Assembly (NCBI GenBank): GCA_964550345.1
Contig: CAZJYZ010000014.1
Span: forward strand, 1-64,000
Source: JAAEUB01 sp964550345
GTDB lineage: Bacteria; Pseudomonadota; Alphaproteobacteria; Rhodobacterales; Rhodobacteraceae
Direction of reading: 5' to 3'
Length of the DNA stretch: 64,000 nt
The translations under genes were made by a program, and so were the position numbers. How positions within the stretch are numbered: the first letter of the stretch is position 1; each line of letters opens with the position of its first letter. Positions 7,272 to 15,326 of this stretch are shown in pieces. Under the pieces are notes generated by a model. It worked only from the letters and a program-made list of their open reading frames with translations. It was not told where the DNA came from and did not search any database.

Positions 7272-7919
7272 TTAGTCTTCGTCGGCGCCTTCCGGCGTTT
7301 CGGTGGCCGGAGCTTCCTCGCCGTCGCCTTCCGGCGTTTCGACCAGATCTTCGTCTTCAGCAGCGGCAGCGCCGATATCGTCAAAGAGCTCAGCAATTTC
7401 AAACTCTGCTTCGGCTTCCGCTTCTGCTTCCAGCTCCTGAATGGATTTGCCCGAGGCCTGAAGCTCGGCTTCTTCCTCAGAGCGCGCCACGTTCAGTTCG
7501 ATCGTCACAGCAACTTCGGGGTGCAGGTTGACGTTCACAACATGCACGCCCAGCTCTTTGATCGGAGCGGTCAGGGCGACCTGTTTTTTATCAACGCTGA
7601 AACCATCGGCCGTTGCTGCATCAGCCGCGTCACGCGGCGTAACCGAACCGTAAAGCGACCCGGCATCGGATGCCGAACGAATCACGATAAACTGCTGTCC
7701 GGCGAGCTTTTCGCCCAGCGCTTCGGCTTCTGACTTGGTTTCCAGGTTGCGTGCTTCCAGCTGCGCCTTCTGGTTTTCAAAACTAGCCACATTCGCGGCG
7801 GAGGCGGTCAGCGCCTTGCCCTGCGGCAGGAGGAAGTTGCGGGCAAAGCCGGGTTTGACGTCAACGACGTCACCCATCTGGCCAAGCTTGGCAACACGTT
7901 CAAGAAGGATAACTTGCAT
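7272..7919 (-). CDS. rplI: Ribosomal protein L9 with acidic C-terminal tail
   Basis: Residues 1-50 are a standard L9 N-domain (MQVILLERVAKLGQMGDVV…FARNFLLPQGKA), a linker helix rich in Glu/Lys follows, and the C-domain includes SVTPRDAADA and the HPEV segment. L9 binds 23S rRNA at the base of the L1 stalk. Family members are about 150 residues, but this one has 215: the last ~65 residues are almost wholly acidic or small (AEAEAEAEFEIAELFDDIG, then EDEDLVETPEGDGEE). Such tails are usual in Rhodobacterales as far as I recall. Last gene of the S6-S18-L9 operon, 10 bases after rpsR. Confidence 0.95.
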   Translation of the reverse strand: MQVILLERVAKLGQMGDVVDVKPGFARNFLLPQGKALTASAANVASFENQKAQLEARNLETKSEAEALGEKLAGQQFIVIRSASDAGSLYGSVTPRDAADAATADGFSVDKKQVALTAPIKELGVHVVNVNLHPEVAVTIELNVARSEEEAELQASGKSIQELEAEAEAEAEFEIAELFDDIGAAAAEDEDLVETPEGDGEEAPATETPEGADED

Positions 7920-7929
7920 GATGCTCTCC

Positions 7930-8157
7930 TTACTTCACGGCATAAGGAAGCAGGGCGAGAAAGCGGGCGCGTTTGATGGCGCGGGCAAGCTCACGTTGCT
8001 TCTTGGCGGAAACCGCGGTGATACGGGAAGGGACGATCTTGCCACGCTCAGAGATATAGCGTTGCAGCAGACGTGTGTCCTTATAGTCGATCTTGGGCGC
8101 GTTATCGCCCGAGAAGGGACATACCTTGCGGCGGCGGAAAAATGGTTTGCTAGCCAT
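7930..8157 (-). CDS. rpsR: Ribosomal protein S18
   Basis: 75 residues with the family core IDYKDTRLLQRYISERGKIVPSRIT and the basic end RELARAIKRARFLALLPY. S18 pairs with S6 on the platform of the 30S subunit. Middle gene of the operon, 16 bases after rpsF. Confidence 0.97.
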   Translation of the reverse strand: MASKPFFRRRKVCPFSGDNAPKIDYKDTRLLQRYISERGKIVPSRITAVSAKKQRELARAIKRARFLALLPYAVK

Positions 8158-8173
8158 GGTTTAGGTCCCTCTC

Positions 8174-8527
8174 TTAACGACGCGGACGGCGGTCGCCGCG
8201 CTCTTCACGTTTTTGCATTTGCACCGAAGGGCCTTCGGCGTGCTTGTCAACCTTGATGGTCAGAACCCGCATGACATCGTCATGCAGACGCATCAGGCGT
8301 TCCATTTCCTGGACGGCAGGGGCCGGGGCATCGGTGCGCATAAAGGCGTAATGGCCTTTACGGTTTTTGTTGATCTTGTAGGCCATGGTCTTGATGCCCC
8401 AGTATTCAGACATCTCAACTTTGCCGCCATTATCGGCCAGCACGGTTCCAAAATGTTCAACGAGGCTTTCGGCCTGCGCGCCGGAAAGGTCCTGACGCGA
8501 GATAAAGACATGCTCATAGAGTGGCAT
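8174..8527 (-). CDS. rpsF: Ribosomal protein S6
   Basis: 117 residues beginning MPLYEHVFISRQDLS, with the typical YWGIKTMAYKINKNRKGHYAFM strand-helix region and a basic tail (KREERGDRRPRR). First gene of the rpsF-rpsR-rplI operon; 246 bases separate it from the divergent gene at 8774, space enough for both promoters. Confidence 0.97.
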   Translation of the reverse strand: MPLYEHVFISRQDLSGAQAESLVEHFGTVLADNGGKVEMSEYWGIKTMAYKINKNRKGHYAFMRTDAPAPAVQEMERLMRLHDDVMRVLTIKVDKHAEGPSVQMQKREERGDRRPRR

Positions 8528-8773
8528 GTGCTCTCCTATTCATGTTGTGGCGCGCTTCAAAGGCCGGGGTCAGACCCTTCCACGACCCGGCCACGAGGGG
8601 CGACGCATTGCATAATTGCGGAAAGGATTGGGCCTTATACACCTGTCAGGGCAGGATGCAAGCGGGGTCTTTAAAAATAGGGTTTTGTCACAAGAAAGCA
8701 CTGTGTATGCCCCATTCCGGCCACGATTCTTCACGAGTAATAAATCAGATCGCAGAAGAGATCGGGGAAACAC

Positions 8774-9445
8774 ATGGCTGAATACTGGAAAAACGGAGCA
8801 AAAACCAGCAAACCGGACGGAAATATACCACCGGATGCAGCAGGTTTTGAGGTCAACCCAACCCTTTGGGGCTACGTCATGTTCAGCGAATATGATCATG
8901 AACCTCCTGTTGGACTAATTTCTCTGATCCGCAAGATGCTTGGGGTTGGTCTAATGGTTGCCGCTATGGCCCTGTGGCTTGCCCCCGGAGCAATGGTTGG
9001 CGGCGAAGAGATGAGCATGAAACTGGCCCTGACCGTGCTTTATGTCTCACTTGGCACTTTGTTTCTACACCGCGCACGGCAGCTTACCCGCCGTGAAGTC
9101 CAGATTGACCTGGAAAAAAGAGAGTTGCGCGCCGGATTCCGTAACCTTTCAGGCTCATTCGCGTTGGAAGGTGTACACTCATTTGACGATGTGGATGTCG
9201 TTAGCCTTTGGGATGCGGACCATGATCCGGATATGGCGTGGCTCTACCTGCAGCTTGCAGATTGTGATCTTTCTCTGGTTGTGGCGCGCGGTCCGAAATC
9301 TGATCTTGAACCATATCGTGTGCGCCTTGCGCAGGACCTTGGTGCCCGCGCCGGAGCATATGATCCGGCAGCGACTTCAATAGCCAGCACCCGTACCCCA
9401 TTGCTGTTGGGGCCGCGCACGTATGTTGCCGGGCTGGCAGCCTGA
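8774..9445 (+). CDS. Membrane protein of unknown function
   Basis: 223 residues. Two hydrophobic helices, about residues 55-74 (MLGVGLMVAAMALWLAPGAMV) and 81-99 (KLALTVLYVSLGTLFLH), form a hairpin in the inner membrane; the remaining half (TRREVQIDLEKRELRAGFRNLSGS… to the end) is likely a soluble cytoplasmic beta-rich domain. The N-terminal ~50 residues are hydrophilic. I recognise no motif. It stands alone between rpsF and fabD, transcribed toward fabD with a 96-bp gap. Confidence 0.65.
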   Translation: MAEYWKNGAKTSKPDGNIPPDAAGFEVNPTLWGYVMFSEYDHEPPVGLISLIRKMLGVGLMVAAMALWLAPGAMVGGEEMSMKLALTVLYVSLGTLFLHRARQLTRREVQIDLEKRELRAGFRNLSGSFALEGVHSFDDVDVVSLWDADHDPDMAWLYLQLADCDLSLVVARGPKSDLEPYRVRLAQDLGARAGAYDPAATSIASTRTPLLLGPRTYVAGLAA

Positions 9446-9541
9446 AAACCTGACCCAATCCACAGCGCTTTTTCCACACGGACAATTGCACGCAGGCCAA
9501 AGGCCCGTTATCTCCTGATGTGAACAAATCAGGGAGGTGGC

Positions 9542-10480
9542 ATGAGCCGCGCATTCGTATTCCCCGGACAGGGGGCACAGGCAATCGGAATGGGCAAGGC
9601 CCTGGCCGATACTTACCCAGCCGCAAAGGCAGTTTTTGAAGAAGTTGACGAATCTCTTGGCGAAAGCCTGTCGTCGCTTATCTGGGAAGGGGAGCAGGAA
9701 GTGCTGACCCTGACGGAAAACGCACAACCTGCATTGATGGCAACTTCGCTGGCGGCACTTCGTGCCCTCGAGGCCGAGGGTATCGACATGGCGGATACGG
9801 CCTATGTTGCCGGGCATTCCCTTGGCGAATATTCCGCCCTTGCGGCAGCCAGTGCGATCTCTGTTGCTGACACGGCGCGCCTTCTGCGCAAACGTGGTCA
9901 GGCCATGCAGGCGGCGGTGCCCGTGGGCGTGGGCGCGATGGCGGCGCTGCTGGGGCTGGACTTTGCCGCAGCAAGTGAGGTTGCGGCCGAAGCTGCTGGA
10001 CAGGACGTCTGCATGGCGGCCAATGACAACGATCCGACGCAGGTTGTCATTTCCGGTCACAAAGCGGCTGTTGAACGCGCTTTGCCCCTGGCCAAGGAGA
10101 AGGGAGCGCGCCGGGCGGTTTTGCTGCCGGTTTCAGCGCCGTTTCACTGTGCTTTGATGCAGCCTGCGGCTGATGCGATGGCGGCGGCCTTGGCGGATGT
10201 AAAGATCAACGCGCCAGTGGTGCCCCTTGTGGCAAATGTACGCGCCGAGGCGGTACTGGACCCTGAGGAAATCCGCGCCTTGCTGGCCGAGCAGATCACC
10301 GGCGTGGTGCGCTGGCGTGAAAGTGTAAGCTGGATGGCCGGTCAGGGTGTGACCGAAATCTGGGAGGTCGGAGCAGGCAAAGCGCTGTGTGGCATGATCC
10401 GGCGTATAGACAAAAGCATTGCGACAAAAGCCGTCGGAACGCCCGAGGATGTGGCAGCGGCTGTTTCGGCAGAAGAATAG
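9542..10480 (+). CDS. fabD: Malonyl-CoA:ACP transacylase
   Basis: Loads malonyl from CoA onto acyl carrier protein for fatty acid elongation. The active-site serine is in GHSLGEYSALAAA (about residue 92), the substrate Arg follows in LLRKRGQAMQ, and the catalytic His in VSAPFHCALM. 312 residues is standard. An AGGGAGG ribosome site stands five bases before ATG. It begins the cluster fabD-fabG; fabG follows after 29 bases. Confidence 0.97.
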   Translation: MSRAFVFPGQGAQAIGMGKALADTYPAAKAVFEEVDESLGESLSSLIWEGEQEVLTLTENAQPALMATSLAALRALEAEGIDMADTAYVAGHSLGEYSALAAASAISVADTARLLRKRGQAMQAAVPVGVGAMAALLGLDFAAASEVAAEAAGQDVCMAANDNDPTQVVISGHKAAVERALPLAKEKGARRAVLLPVSAPFHCALMQPAADAMAAALADVKINAPVVPLVANVRAEAVLDPEEIRALLAEQITGVVRWRESVSWMAGQGVTEIWEVGAGKALCGMIRRIDKSIATKAVGTPEDVAAAVSAEE

Positions 10481-10509
10481 GGCCGGGATGCGGTCAGGAA
10501 AGGAATAAT

Positions 10510-11247
10510 ATGTTCGACCTTACAGGAAAAAATGCGCTGATCACCGGGGCTTCCGGAGGCATTGGCGGGGCGATTGCGAAAGCTCTGCATGGGGCAGGAG
10601 CCACGGTAACTTTGTCCGGCACACGGGTAGAACCGCTTGAGGCACTGGCTGCTGAGCTTGGGGATCGCACCCATGTGTTGCCGTGCAACCTGAGTGACAC
10701 GGAGGCCGTCGAGGCTTTGCCAAAGCGGGCTGCCGAGGCCATGGGCAGCGTTGATATTCTGATCAACAATGCCGGGATCACCCGCGACCAGATATTCATG
10801 CGTATGAAAGACGAGGAATGGGCGCAAGTGCTGGAGGTCAACCTGACCTCGACCATGCGCCTGTGTCGCGGTGTCATGCGGGGCATGATGAAGGCGCGCT
10901 GGGGGCGGATCGTCAATATCAGTTCAATCGTCGGCACCACCGGAAACCCGGGTCAGGCAAATTATGCGGCCAGCAAAGCCGGCATGGTCGGTATGTCCAA
11001 AAGCATCGCTTATGAGGTTGCCAGCCGTGGCATTACCGTGAATGCGGTAGCCCCCGGTTTCATCGCCACGGCCATGACGGAAAGCCTGTCCGATGACCAG
11101 AAGGGCAAGATCAACGCCCAGATCCCCGCCGCCCGTATGGGTACGCCCGAAGAGATTGCCAGTGCGGTGCTCTATCTGGCCAGCGAGGAAGCAGGCTATA
11201 TCACCGGCTCGACCATGCATGTTAACGGCGGCATGGCGATGATCTGA
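10510..11247 (+). CDS. fabG: 3-oxoacyl-ACP reductase
   Basis: NADPH-dependent reductase of the elongation cycle. It has the Rossmann motif TGASGGIGGAIA (residues ~13-24), the NNAGIT motif, the catalytic Ser (NISSIVG), and the YAASK pair (Tyr/Lys). 245 residues. ATG 10510 follows AAAGGAA and gives the usual start MFDLTGKNALITG; an upstream in-frame start would run deep into fabD. Co-transcribed with fabD. Confidence 0.97.
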   Translation: MFDLTGKNALITGASGGIGGAIAKALHGAGATVTLSGTRVEPLEALAAELGDRTHVLPCNLSDTEAVEALPKRAAEAMGSVDILINNAGITRDQIFMRMKDEEWAQVLEVNLTSTMRLCRGVMRGMMKARWGRIVNISSIVGTTGNPGQANYAASKAGMVGMSKSIAYEVASRGITVNAVAPGFIATAMTESLSDDQKGKINAQIPAARMGTPEEIASAVLYLASEEAGYITGSTMHVNGGMAMI

Positions 11248-11258
11248 ACGGCTCAGGT

Positions 11259-11633
11259 TCACAGCATCAAGGCCAGTAGTCCAAGTATGCTTAGCGCCCC
11301 GAAGAGGGTCGTTGAGGGAAACCGCCATGGCGCGATGTTGCCCCTCAGCGCAACGACGGCGCTGAGCACACCAAAAAGACTGTTGAGCAGGGTGACCAAT
11401 ACGATCATTTCCATTCCCTTTTGGTTCCATCCCGCCCAGACGAATACGCCGATCAAAACAAACAGATAAATGCTGGCTGTATGCCAGGTGTAGTAGTTCA
11501 GCCATTTTGAACCACGCGGAAGATTGGTATCCGCCAAAAGAGGCGCAGCAACAAAGCGCCCGCCAACAAAAAAATGTACTGAAAAAGTTAACAAAGATGC
11601 GGCTGCTGCAGCATAGAGAATAGGGGTGTTCAT
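11259..11633 (-). CDS. Four-helix membrane protein, divergent from a TetR regulator
   Basis: 124 residues with four hydrophobic stretches (about 5-25, 48-68, 74-94, 104-123). No family motif that I recognise. It is divergent from the TetR-type gene at 11685 with only 51 bases between, the usual layout of a regulator and its target, so it is probably repressed by that protein. It and the regulator separate fabG from acpP, which are adjacent in many bacteria. Confidence 0.65.
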   Translation of the reverse strand: MNTPILYAAAAASLLTFSVHFFVGGRFVAAPLLADTNLPRGSKWLNYYTWHTASIYLFVLIGVFVWAGWNQKGMEMIVLVTLLNSLFGVLSAVVALRGNIAPWRFPSTTLFGALSILGLLALML

Positions 11634-11646
11634 TTTAATCTCCTAG

Positions 11647-11662
11647 TATTAGAATAAGTATT
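11647..11662. promoter_or_regulatory. Possible operator between TetR gene and membrane-protein gene
   Basis: TATT-AG-AATA-AG-TATT forms two overlapping small dyads in the 51-bp divergent intergenic region. The location fits a TetR-family operator; sequence evidence alone is weak. Confidence 0.35.
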
Positions 11663-11684
11663 TTAAAAAAAGGATTTCAGATAG

Positions 11685-12233
11685 ATGGGGCGCAGGTCAA
11701 GATTTACCCAAGGTCAGGTTTATGCCGCAGTTGGGAGTTTGCTGTCGGCAAGTAAGCCGTTGTCTGTTCAGGAAATCTCGAAAATGGCGGGGGTATCGGT
11801 GGGATCGCTCTATCACCGATTTGGATCGCGCGAGGCCATCCTGGCGGAAAGTTGGCTGGATGCCGTACAAGCCTTTCAGGCCGGTTTCCTGACGGCGCTG
11901 GAGCGGGGTGGGTTGGAAGCGGCGCTTGAAACGCCACGATTTTGCATTCGCGAACCTGATCGCGCCCTTATCCTTGTCTCGCTACGTAAAGACACGATGG
12001 CGGGTGCAGGTGTAAATGCTGAATTGTCGGGGGAAATCAATTCAGTTAACCAGAAAACGATCCGGATAATTTCAGAGTTTGCGAAAAGCAACGACCTGTC
12101 CGAAGACCTTTGTCATTTGGCTCTGATCGCAATTCCACTGAGCGTTGTGCAGCTTTATCTTCCTAAACGCCCTGTTCCTGGCGAGGCGGAAAAATATGTT
12201 GCACGGGCCTGTGGCGCGCTTTTAGGGATATGA
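11685..12233 (+). CDS. TetR/AcrR-family transcriptional regulator
   Basis: 182 residues. The N-terminal helix-turn-helix is typical: SVQEISKMAGVSVGSLYHRFGSREAILAE (residues ~27-55). The C-terminal ligand domain has no sign of its ligand. Such proteins repress a neighbouring gene until a small molecule binds. The divergent four-helix membrane protein is the obvious target. Confidence 0.88.
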   Translation: MGRRSRFTQGQVYAAVGSLLSASKPLSVQEISKMAGVSVGSLYHRFGSREAILAESWLDAVQAFQAGFLTALERGGLEAALETPRFCIREPDRALILVSLRKDTMAGAGVNAELSGEINSVNQKTIRIISEFAKSNDLSEDLCHLALIAIPLSVVQLYLPKRPVPGEAEKYVARACGALLGI

Positions 12234-12292
12234 TGTTCCGCGCCGCGCCTAAGCTCGGCAAATTCTTGCTCCGGTTGGGAACGCTAAATCAT

Positions 12293-12320
12293 TTGCGTTA
12301 CTGCTCTGATATGTTATAGG
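12293..12320 (+). promoter_or_regulatory. acpP: Probable acpP promoter
   Basis: TTGCGT (12293-12298) and TATAGG (12315-12320), 16 bp apart, upstream of the strongly expressed acpP gene; implies a leader of about 120 nt. Confidence 0.45.
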
Positions 12321-12445
12321 CGGCGCAGATTTTCCCTCATATGCGCTAAGTATAGGGGGCCTTCGCCGGTAAGCGCGGAGGTTGGAGCGGCCCAATGGGC
12401 CAAACGAAAAGAGGCTTAAGGGCCTGAAAACTGTGAGGAATTAAA

Positions 12446-12679
12446 ATGAGCGACGTCGCAGATCGTGTAAAAAAGATTGTTGTTGAGCATCTTGGTGTAG
12501 AAGAGGACAAAGTGTCGGAATCGGCATCCTTCATCGATGACCTGGGCGCTGACAGCCTGGATACGGTTGAGCTGGTTATGGCTTTTGAAGAAGAGTTCGG
12601 CATTGAAATTCCGGACGACGCTGCAGAAACCATTCAGACATTTGGCGACGCGGTGAAATTCATCACAGAAGCCACCTGA
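12446..12679 (+). CDS. acpP: Acyl carrier protein
   Basis: 77 residues, very acidic. The 4'-phosphopantetheine attachment serine is in DLGADSLDTVELVMAFEEEF, the near-universal ACP motif. Carries acyl chains in fatty acid synthesis. GAGG precedes the ATG, and a strong terminator follows 35 bases after the stop, so it is likely a monocistronic, high-level transcript. Confidence 0.98.
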   Translation: MSDVADRVKKIVVEHLGVEEDKVSESASFIDDLGADSLDTVELVMAFEEEFGIEIPDDAAETIQTFGDAVKFITEAT

Positions 12680-12713
12680 ACCGGGTGCGGCCGGATTTTT
12701 GTCCGGCAGAAAT

Positions 12714-12749
12714 AAAAAACGGTGTCACCTCATGGTGGCACCGTTTTTC
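12714..12749 (+). terminator. Rho-independent terminator of acpP
   Basis: AAAACGGTGTCACC-TCAT-GGTGGCACCGTTTT: a 14-bp stem ending in a T run, so it can act on both strands. A smaller hairpin GCCGGA-TTTTTG-TCCGGC precedes it. Confidence 0.92.
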
Positions 12750-12862
12750 GTTTCCGGGCCTGATTTTGGATCGTTGTTGCGGTTATTGAGGGCAAAGAGG
12801 ACGGACATTCTGGGGTTCTTTGCGGTAATTTGTTGCCAACTCAGATCTGAAAGGTCCGGAAT

Positions 12863-13510
12863 ATGCCCCGCGATACCACAACCGAAATTACCAACGTATC
12901 CCCTGCCGAAGTACAGGCATGGCTGGAAAACGGCGAAGTTCTGCTGGTCGACGTACGTGAAACCAGCGAATATGAGGCGGAATATATCGCTGGTGCGATG
13001 CTGTTGCCCTTGTCCACGCTCGACGCCGAGTTTTTCCCCGTCCTGCCCGGCCGGCGCGTAGTGCTGCATTGCGCCATCGGCAAGCGAAGCGAAGCGGCGG
13101 CTAAAATGCTGATCAATGCCGGCCATACCGGGATTTCCCACATGACCGGTGGTCTGAACGCCTGGAAGGATCAGGGGCTGGAAACCGAATTGCCAATCGA
13201 AGCCCCGATTGAGGCCCAGCCTGTCCAGGCACCTGTGCATCCCGGCGCAGTTTTGATGGCGGAATTCCTTGTACCGCAGGGGATTACGGCACGGGATCTG
13301 TCTGATAAAACCGGCATCTCAGAGGTCAAAATAGCTGGTCTGATTGCAGCAGACATACCAGTAAACAGCGAAATGTCGCTGCGTCTGGCAAAAGTATTCA
13401 GCACCGAACCCGGCTTCTGGATGATGTTACAGGTTGATTATGACCTTGCCCGCGCCGCTGCCGCGCTGGCCGGTGAGCCGTCTGGCGGGATGCTGACTAA
13501 AGTCTCATAG
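12863..13510 (+). CDS. Rhodanese domain fused to HigA-like helix-turn-helix domain
   Basis: 215 residues in two parts. Residues 1-110 are a single-domain rhodanese (VSPAEVQAWLENGEVLLVDVRETSEYE… with active loop HCAIGKRS, catalytic Cys about residue 70), which moves sulfane sulfur. After a Pro/Ala linker (IEAPIEAQPVQAPVHPG) residues ~125-200 match HigA/VapI-type antitoxins: HPGAVLMAEFLVPQGITARDLSDKTGISEVKIAGLI… and MSLRLAKVFSTEPGFWMMLQVDYDL. No higB-like toxin gene is next to it, so it more likely acts as a sulfur- or persulfide-linked DNA-binding regulator than as an addiction module. Sits between acpP and fabF. Confidence 0.85.
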   Translation: MPRDTTTEITNVSPAEVQAWLENGEVLLVDVRETSEYEAEYIAGAMLLPLSTLDAEFFPVLPGRRVVLHCAIGKRSEAAAKMLINAGHTGISHMTGGLNAWKDQGLETELPIEAPIEAQPVQAPVHPGAVLMAEFLVPQGITARDLSDKTGISEVKIAGLIAADIPVNSEMSLRLAKVFSTEPGFWMMLQVDYDLARAAAALAGEPSGGMLTKVS

Positions 13511-13589
13511 CATTTCACATTCGCGTCAGGCTGTCTGGCGGGGGTTTGCTTTTCTGATAGGTTGCGCTGGTAATCACCAAGGCACAATT

Positions 13590-13985
13590 TTGCGAAACCT
13601 GTTTGGAACCTTGTTTGCCGGCGCAATTTTTCTTGCTTCTTTCTTCGTGATCAGAGGGGCATATAGCGGAATTTCTGTTTGGATGGGCGCGCATCCCTGG
13701 TGGGCGATCCAAGTTTGTTGGATTGGGGTCGGCGCTGGTTTGCCCCTTACTCTTTCACTCACATTTCTTCGGCTATCATTTTACCGCTCGCTGATAATTT
13801 CTGTTATTTTTCTACTTCTGGCTGCTTGGGTTGCCATGTACGGCAAGCAGGGCTTCGCTGCCTCATATGCCGAGGATTGGTTGGCCGGAAAGCTCTGGTA
13901 TTACGGTTCCATAGCGGTGGCCGCGGCGGTATTCACCAACCTGTTCGTCCTGATTTTTGCCGCAAGCAAAAAACTGACCAGTTAA
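13590..13985 (+). CDS. Small membrane protein of unknown function
   Basis: 131 residues with four hydrophobic helices (about 5-25, 36-58, 67-84, 106-126). The start is TTG at 13590, with AAGG seven bases before; no ATG gives a comparable frame. I recognise no family. It lies between the rhodanese-HigA gene and fabF, all in the same direction. Confidence 0.6.
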   Translation: MRNLFGTLFAGAIFLASFFVIRGAYSGISVWMGAHPWWAIQVCWIGVGAGLPLTLSLTFLRLSFYRSLIISVIFLLLAAWVAMYGKQGFAASYAEDWLAGKLWYYGSIAVAAAVFTNLFVLIFAASKKLTS

Positions 13986-14063
13986 TATGCGCCTTTTGGC
14001 TTGCCCCCACGACCTTGGCCAAGGTATCACTCGGACCAGAAAACCTACAAAGAGGGCAGCAAA

Positions 14064-15326
14064 ATGCGTCGAGTGGTCGTCACTGGAATGGGAATGGTAT
14101 CACCTTTGGCCGATGGGGTCGAAGAGACGTGGCGCCGGGTTCTGGATGGGCAGTCCGGTGCCGGGACCATTACACGTTTTGACCCGGAAGGTCTGGCGAC
14201 GAATTACGCCTGCGAAGTGCCTATGGGCGATGGTTCGGACGGCACGTTCAATGCGGATGCCTATATGGCGGCGAAAGACCGGCGCAAGGTAGATGATTTC
14301 ATCCTGTACGGCGTGGCTGCTGCCCAGCAGGCGGTGCAGGATTCCGGCTGGATGCCGAAAGACGAAGAAAGCCTGTGCCGCACCGGCGTAATGATCGGAT
14401 CGGGCATTGGTGGCCTGAACTCAATCACCAAAGCGACCTTGCTGGTGGAAGAGCGTGGGCCGCGCCGTCTGTCGCCATTTTTCATACCCGGCGCATTGGT
14501 TAACCTGATTTCCGGTCAGGTTTCGATACAGTTTGGCTTTAAGGGTCCGAACCATTCAGTGACTACCGCCTGTGCCACCGGGGCGCATGCTATTGGCGAT
14601 GCCGCACGGATGATTATGCTGGATGACGCCGATGTCATGGTCGCTGGCGGGGCCGAAGCGGCGATCTGCAAGATCGGCATTGCAGGGTTCAACGCCGCCA
14701 AGGCTTTGTCCACTAAACACCCCAATGATCCACAAGCCGCCAGCCGGCCCTATGACGAGGACCGGGATGGATTTGTCATGGGCGAGGGAGCCGGGATTTT
14801 GATTTTGGAAGAGCTGGAGCATGCCCGTGCGCGTGGAGCCAAGATTTACGCCGAAATTCTGGGCTATGGCATGTCGGGCGATGCTTACCACATAACCTCA
14901 CCTTCACTGGATGGAGAGGGTGGCTACAGGGCGATGGAGGCGGCGTTGAAACGCGCTGGCCTGCAGCCGGGCGACGTGGATTATATCAACGCCCACGGCA
15001 CTTCGACCATGGCCGACACGATAGAACTCGGTGCGGTGGAACGTCTGTTGGGGGATGCGGCCAGCAAGGCGACGATGTCCTCGACCAAAAGCTCAATCGG
15101 CCACCTGTTAGGGGCGGCTGGCGCGGTTGAAGCGGTGTTTTCGATCCTTGCCATCCGTGACAATGTCGCCCCCCCGACCATCAATCTGGACAACCCGGCC
15201 GTAACACCGGTGCTGAACCTTGCGGCCAATGCCAAGCATGAGCGTGAGATACGGGTGTCGATGTCGAACTCGTTCGGATTTGGCGGCACCAATGCCAGTT
15301 TGATCATGGGTGAGGTTGCTGATTAA
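14064..15326 (+). CDS. fabF: 3-oxoacyl-ACP synthase II
   Basis: Condenses malonyl-ACP with acyl-ACP. The Cys-His-His triad is seen: VTTACATGAHAIG (Cys), NAHGTSTMADT (first His) and SSIGHLLGAAGAVEA (second His). 420 residues. ATG 14064 is preceded by AGAGGG and yields MRRVVVTGMGMVSPL, the standard family start; an upstream frame from 14001 adds unrelated residues. The stop overlaps the mltG start (TAATG), so the two are translationally coupled. Confidence 0.97.
   Translation: MRRVVVTGMGMVSPLADGVEETWRRVLDGQSGAGTITRFDPEGLATNYACEVPMGDGSDGTFNADAYMAAKDRRKVDDFILYGVAAAQQAVQDSGWMPKDEESLCRTGVMIGSGIGGLNSITKATLLVEERGPRRLSPFFIPGALVNLISGQVSIQFGFKGPNHSVTTACATGAHAIGDAARMIMLDDADVMVAGGAEAAICKIGIAGFNAAKALSTKHPNDPQAASRPYDEDRDGFVMGEGAGILILEELEHARARGAKIYAEILGYGMSGDAYHITSPSLDGEGGYRAMEAALKRAGLQPGDVDYINAHGTSTMADTIELGAVERLLGDAASKATMSSTKSSIGHLLGAAGAVEAVFSILAIRDNVAPPTINLDNPAVTPVLNLAANAKHEREIRVSMSNSFGFGGTNASLIMGEVAD

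Noticed and set aside
12863..13510. Toxin-antitoxin module
   Set aside because: The HigA-like domain is fused to a rhodanese and the adjacent gene is a membrane protein, not a HigB-type toxin.
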